Assembly (NCBI GenBank): GCA_020846375.1
Contig: JADLDZ010000283.1
Coordinates: 1 to 9,964 of the forward strand
DNA length: 9,964 bases
Source: Nitrospirales bacterium
Lineage (GTDB): Bacteria > Nitrospirota > Thermodesulfovibrionia > Thermodesulfovibrionales > Dissulfurispiraceae
Direction of reading: 5' to 3'
Shown: positions 6,873 to 9,964 of the stretch, piece by piece
Position numbering within the stretch: position 1 is the stretch's first letter
How the letters are laid out: every line of letters starts with the position of its first letter
The notes under the pieces: generated by a model
Database searches by the model: none
What the model was told of the DNA's origin: nothing
The model's input: the letters and a program-made list of their open reading frames with translations, nothing else
Made by a program: the position numbers and the translations under genes

Positions 6873-7573
6873 TGATGATGATGAACAACGGCTCTCCCGA
6901 GATCCTGCTCATCGACGACGACACGGACATCCTGCGTGTCCTGAAAGCGAATCTCGAGCTCAACCGGTTCTCCGTCACGACTGCGGACTCCTGGGCGGAA
7001 GGACAGAAGGCCATTGCAGGCCGCATGCCCAACCTCATCATCCTCGACCTGATGCTCCCCGACGGCAACGGCATCGAAATCTGCCGGACGGTGAAAGGGA
7101 AGCATCCCGACCTGCCGATCATCATGCTGACCGCGAAGGACACGATTTCCGACAAGGTCATCGGGCTCGAAAGCGGAGCCGACGACTACATGGTAAAGCC
7201 CTTCGAGACGCTGGAGCTGATCGCACGGATCAACGCCTGCCTGAGAAGACTGAACGCGGCAGGGAGACAGGAGATGCTGAACATCGGGAATATGAATATC
7301 GACCTCAGGAGGAGACTCGTCAGAATAAAGGGCAGGGAGATCATTCTGACCCCGAAGGAATACGATCTCCTCTGCTTTCTGGTCGAAAACAGGGGCAGCG
7401 TCATCAGCAGGGAGGATATCAAGAAACACCTGTGGAAAGATTCGAAGATCTATTCATGGAGCAGGGTGATCGATGTCCATATTCAGCATCTCCGGCATAA
7501 AATAGAGAGCAATCCCTCGGAGCCCGAGTACATCACCACCATTTCCGGCATCGGATACCGTTTCAGGGAGTAG
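6872..7573 (+). CDS. OmpR/PhoB-type response regulator
   Basis: This 233-residue cytoplasmic transcription factor is the likely partner of the kinase immediately upstream. The receiver domain (about 9-125) has the acidic pocket D15-D16-D17, phosphoacceptor D59 in IILDLMLPDG, T87 and K109 (VKP). A winged-helix DNA-binding domain (about 135-233) carries LTPKEYDLL, the recognition-helix region VIDVHIQHLRHKI and the terminal wing ISGIGYRFRE. The start lies in a run of four tandem ATG codons (6872-6883). The first shares one base with the kinase stop and has a GAGG seven bases upstream, which supports coupled translation. Initiation at a later ATG would only trim methionines. Confidence 0.96.
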   Translation: MMMMNNGSPEILLIDDDTDILRVLKANLELNRFSVTTADSWAEGQKAIAGRMPNLIILDLMLPDGNGIEICRTVKGKHPDLPIIMLTAKDTISDKVIGLESGADDYMVKPFETLELIARINACLRRLNAAGRQEMLNIGNMNIDLRRRLVRIKGREIILTPKEYDLLCFLVENRGSVISREDIKKHLWKDSKIYSWSRVIDVHIQHLRHKIESNPSEPEYITTISGIGYRFRE

Positions 7574-7607
7574 CCTCTCCCTTGATGCACTCCTGCCGCC
7601 CTCCTGC

Positions 7608-7683
7608 GGAAATCCGGCGCGTCCGGGGGGCACTATTGATTCCTGCCGACCTTTCCCTGACTGTCCCGATTTCCAGTTTTTTT
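7608..7683 (+). terminator. Weak candidate terminator after the response regulator
   Basis: GGAAATC (7608-7614) can pair with GATTTCC (7668-7674), extended by a GG/CC pair past one mismatch. Two bases later comes a run of seven T (7677-7683). The loop of about 50 bases is long, so the intrinsic terminator call is uncertain, but the T-run position about 100 bases after the stop is right. Confidence 0.3.
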
Positions 7684-7727
7684 CAATAAAACAAAGGGAT
7701 GAGAGTATTATGCCGGCCCTGCGTCGT

Positions 7728-7757
7728 TTGACTTCTAAATCCGTAAAATTTTAAAAT
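7728..7757 (+). promoter_or_regulatory. Sigma70-type promoter of the glutamate synthase-like operon
   Basis: TTGACT (-35, 5 of 6) at 7728-7733 and TAAAAT (-10, 5 of 6) at 7752-7757 are 18 bases apart. This is the best two-box promoter in the window and lies in a clearly AT-rich stretch. RNA would start near 7764, leaving a leader of about 55 bases. A palindrome ATTTTAAAAT (7748-7757) covers the -10 box. Confidence 0.6.
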
Positions 7758-7765
7758 GTTCTCTA

Positions 7766-7792
7766 TGCCTTGTGTTTCAGCGATTTAAGGCA
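7766..7792 (+). other. Leader stem-loop before the amidotransferase-like gene
   Basis: TGCCTT (7766-7771) and AAGGCA (7787-7792) form a perfect 6-bp stem, plus a G-U pair, around a loop of 13-15 bases. It would sit at the very 5' end of the transcript from the promoter at 7728-7757. It could protect the RNA end or be a DNA operator; no T-run follows. Confidence 0.35.
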
Positions 7793-7818
7793 ATTCCACC
7801 TATAATGAGGAATGGATT

Positions 7819-8928
7819 ATGTGTAGACTGGCTGCAATCACTTCAAGGGACTACATTTCCCCCCTGGAGCCCGTCCTGGCCCTTGAGACAATGAAGGAGG
7901 GACATGACGGGTCCGGTCTCGGCCTGACCCTCAAGGACCTCGGAGGCGAATTCACCCATCTCAAGAAATATCCCATCCTGTCGGGAATCTGCTCCAAAGA
8001 GGGCAGAAAGAGGCTGGACGAGCACATGAAAAAGCTCGGCTTCACGCTCACGCATGAGTGGAGGCCGAAGATAAAGCCGGTTAAGGGCATCGTTGCGCGG
8101 GACCATTACTTTGCGCGGGCCTACGAGTACCCTGCAGCATATAAGAACAAGCCGATGCGGGAGAAGGAAGACCTCCTGATGAACACCCGCCTGTCGCTGC
8201 GGCGTCTGGGCGAGACGGACGAGTCGATTTTCGCCTTTTCGTTCTACCCCGATGTCCTGACACTGAAAGAGGTGGGAGACCCCCTCGAAGTGGCTGAATT
8301 CTTCGGCCTCGACAGGGACAGAGTAAAGGCACGAGTCGTCCTGGCCCAGGGAAGGCAGAACACCAATTATGCCATTTACCTGTACGCCTGCCATCCTTTC
8401 TTCCTCCAGGGTTTTTGCACCATGACCAACGGTGAGAACACTGCCTTCGTCCCCATACGGGAGTTCCTCTCCGGAAGGGGGTTCCCCGGCTATATGGGAT
8501 ACAACAGCGACAGCGAGGTTTTCGCCCATATACTCCACTACACGGTGCGGCAGCTCGGCTTCCCGCTCCCTTATTATAAAGACGTCATCACCCCTCTCAA
8601 ATCGTCGGAGATCGAGAAGAGGCGTGACAGGGAGGCGTTAACCCTCATGAAACAGTCGCTTCGCCCCCTCTGTATCGACGGTCCGAACATGGTTATCGGG
8701 TTCACCCCCGACGGGTCGTGCTTCATGGTCCACGACTCCAAGAAACTGCGCCCCGGCGTGGTAGGAGGGGTAAAGGGCAGGTATGCCTTGATGTCCGAGG
8801 AATGCGGCGTTGACAGTGCAGTGCCCGCGAGGGAGCGGTCGCAGGACATATTCCCCATGAAATACGATATGGTGATCATTTCGCCGCAGGCAGAGGAGGT
8901 AAAGGTATGGAACCAGCTGCAAGGGTAG
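7819..8928 (+). CDS. Class II glutamine amidotransferase-like protein (glutamate synthase GATase subunit)
   Basis: This 369-residue protein starts MCRLAAI, so removal of Met would leave Cys2 as the N-terminal nucleophile, the hallmark of class II (Ntn) amidotransferases. Further family elements are an AQGRQNTN segment (176-183) where HTRxST-type motifs occur, TNGEN (203-207) carrying the oxyanion Asn-Gly, SDSEVF (230-235) and a C-terminal MVHDSKKLRPGVVGG. It should release ammonia from glutamine for the synthase encoded next. The usual HNGE histidine is Thr here. About 100 extra residues separate Cys2 from the central motifs. The size and partner fit the separate amidotransferase subunits of archaeal-type glutamate synthase (GltB1), GlxB or MgsA, which I cannot tell apart. 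The ATG has GAGG at 7807-7810, 8 bases upstream. It overlaps the next gene by 22 bases. Confidence 0.85.
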   Translation: MCRLAAITSRDYISPLEPVLALETMKEGHDGSGLGLTLKDLGGEFTHLKKYPILSGICSKEGRKRLDEHMKKLGFTLTHEWRPKIKPVKGIVARDHYFARAYEYPAAYKNKPMREKEDLLMNTRLSLRRLGETDESIFAFSFYPDVLTLKEVGDPLEVAEFFGLDRDRVKARVVLAQGRQNTNYAIYLYACHPFFLQGFCTMTNGENTAFVPIREFLSGRGFPGYMGYNSDSEVFAHILHYTVRQLGFPLPYYKDVITPLKSSEIEKRRDREALTLMKQSLRPLCIDGPNMVIGFTPDGSCFMVHDSKKLRPGVVGGVKGRYALMSEECGVDSAVPARERSQDIFPMKYDMVIISPQAEEVKVWNQLQG

Positions 8929-9964
8929 ATCATAACCATCAGCTCTCGCTGAGAGAGTTTCCCTATATAATCCGCTGGAGGGACGACAGATGCACACGGT
9001 GCGGGCGCTGCACGGCAGTCTGTCCGGTGAAAGCGATCGCCCCGTCGGTACAGGTCCGTCGGGTGGTGCGCTCGGAAGGCCCCGTCCCGGCTCCCACTGC
9101 GGCGAGGACGGTAGTACATGTGGTGGAGCAGGTGAACGATATGGAGCGGTACTGTACCGGCTGCGGCACCTGCAGCCTGGTCTGTCCCAACGAGGCGATA
9201 GAGCCCGAATACAACCCGCAGAACAAGTTCCTCCACTACAAAAACAAAGGTGGGGACGGGTACAAAAGGGGAGGCAGGAGAAACGACCCCTCTCTCTCCA
9301 CCCTCGACAGGCTCAAATTCACCCGGATTTCGATGCTCACCGATCCCGCGCTGGATGCGGGGAGGCACGAGTTCCGCATCCGCTCCTTCCTGGGGAGGAT
9401 CCTCCCCCCCGAAGAGCTGCCACTGGTCCCCTCGGGCGGAGAATTGCTGCTCGACAAGAAGAATACGTTTATTCCCCCGGTGCGCGAGATATTCCCCATC
9501 ATGATCGGGAGCATGTCCATCGGAGCGCTCTCCCCCCCCATGTGGGAAGGCCTTGCCATGGGCGTCGCCTACCTGAACGAGGTGGAGGGCATGCCGGTGG
9601 TCATGTGCTCGGGAGAGGGGGGCATGTCTCCGCGTCTCCTGCGCTCGAAATACCTCAAGTACTTCATCATACAGATCGCTTCCGGCTATTTCGGATGGGA
9701 CGAGATCATCCATGCCCTCCCCCACATGGTGGAAGATCCCGCGGCCATCGAGATCAAGTACGGCCAGGGCGCGAAACCGGGTGACGGCGGCCTCCTCATG
9801 GCACAGAAGGTATTGAAGCTCATCGCCAAGATCCGGGGCGTGCCACAGTTCGTCGATCTCGCGTCGCCCCCCACTCACCAGACGAAATACTCCATCGAGG
9901 AGGCGGTGGCGAAGATGATCCAGTCCATGTCCATGGCCTGGGGCTTCCGGGTGCCGGTCTACCC
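8907..9964 (+). CDS. Glutamate synthase FMN-domain protein with N-terminal 2x[4Fe-4S] ferredoxin domain (partial)
   Basis: The first 352 residues are visible and the frame runs off the right edge. Two ferredoxin motifs of the CxxCxxCxxxCP type are complete: C29-C32-C35-C39 and C83-C86-C89-C93, each expected to hold one [4Fe-4S] cluster. From about residue 190 the glutamate-synthase TIM-barrel domain begins, with GSMSIGALS (201-209), CSGEGGM (234-240), IKYGQGAKPGDGG (283-295) and SPPTHQTKYSIEE (320-332). These match the FMN and 2-oxoglutarate region of GltS. The protein should reduce an imine formed from a 2-oxo acid and ammonia, with electrons from ferredoxin via its own clusters. It resembles archaeal-type GltB2, and also GlxD and MgsC of methylamine metabolism, so glutamate is not certain as the product. 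The start has AGGAGGT at 8894-8900, six bases upstream, and lies inside the amidotransferase gene, so the two are coupled. Confidence 0.9.
   Translation, partial: MEPAARVDHNHQLSLREFPYIIRWRDDRCTRCGRCTAVCPVKAIAPSVQVRRVVRSEGPVPAPTAARTVVHVVEQVNDMERYCTGCGTCSLVCPNEAIEPEYNPQNKFLHYKNKGGDGYKRGGRRNDPSLSTLDRLKFTRISMLTDPALDAGRHEFRIRSFLGRILPPEELPLVPSGGELLLDKKNTFIPPVREIFPIMIGSMSIGALSPPMWEGLAMGVAYLNEVEGMPVVMCSGEGGMSPRLLRSKYLKYFIIQIASGYFGWDEIIHALPHMVEDPAAIEIKYGQGAKPGDGGLLMAQKVLKLIAKIRGVPQFVDLASPPTHQTKYSIEEAVAKMIQSMSMAWGFRVPVY

Noticed and set aside
7801..7806. Perfect TATAAT just before the amidotransferase-like gene
   Set aside because: No -35 lies at a workable distance, and RNA would start about 6 bases before the ATG, downstream of the Shine-Dalgarno site. 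The TTGACT/TAAAAT pair upstream is a better promoter.

Overview
The window is 9,964 bases of GC-rich bacterial chromosome with closely packed genes, strong Shine-Dalgarno sites and short intergenic gaps. Gene content (a type II fatty-acid synthesis cluster, YajQ, a c-heme sensor kinase and an archaeal-type split glutamate synthase with its own ferredoxin clusters) suggests a Gram-negative, probably anaerobic or facultative bacterium. Nitrospirota or Desulfobacterota would fit, but that placement is a low-confidence inference from gene content only. I see no rRNA, tRNA, CRISPR array, insertion sequence or phage gene.

Left part (1-4807, all minus strand). Reading in the direction of transcription from 4807 down to 1: yajQ stands alone. 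After a structured 203-base gap comes fabG-acpP-fabF-rnc, followed by an Atg22/UMF1-type MFS transporter that runs off the left edge. The usual upstream partners plsX, fabH and fabD are absent from the window. fabF and rnc overlap by 38 bases, and fabF starts 8 bases after acpP. FabG, ACP and FabF form the reduction/elongation core of fatty-acid synthesis, and rnc is a frequent passenger of such clusters.

Middle (4808-5123). This is a divergent intergenic region. It has an extended -10 box (TGGTATACT) facing each way, one for yajQ and one for the kinase.

Right part (5124-9964, all plus strand). A membrane histidine kinase with an extracytoplasmic Tll0287-like (DUF3365) domain and a CXXCH heme motif overlaps by one base an OmpR-type response regulator. 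A 245-base AT-rich gap follows, with a weak terminator candidate, a good sigma70-type promoter and a leader stem-loop. Then come a class II glutamine amidotransferase-like protein and, overlapping it by 22 bases, a protein with two [4Fe-4S] motifs joined to a glutamate-synthase FMN domain, cut by the right edge. The last two genes look like the ammonia-generating and synthase halves of a split ferredoxin-type glutamate synthase, or of a relative such as GlxBD or MgsAC. The adjacent heme sensor pair is a plausible but unproven regulator of them, and this is the most interesting idea in the window.
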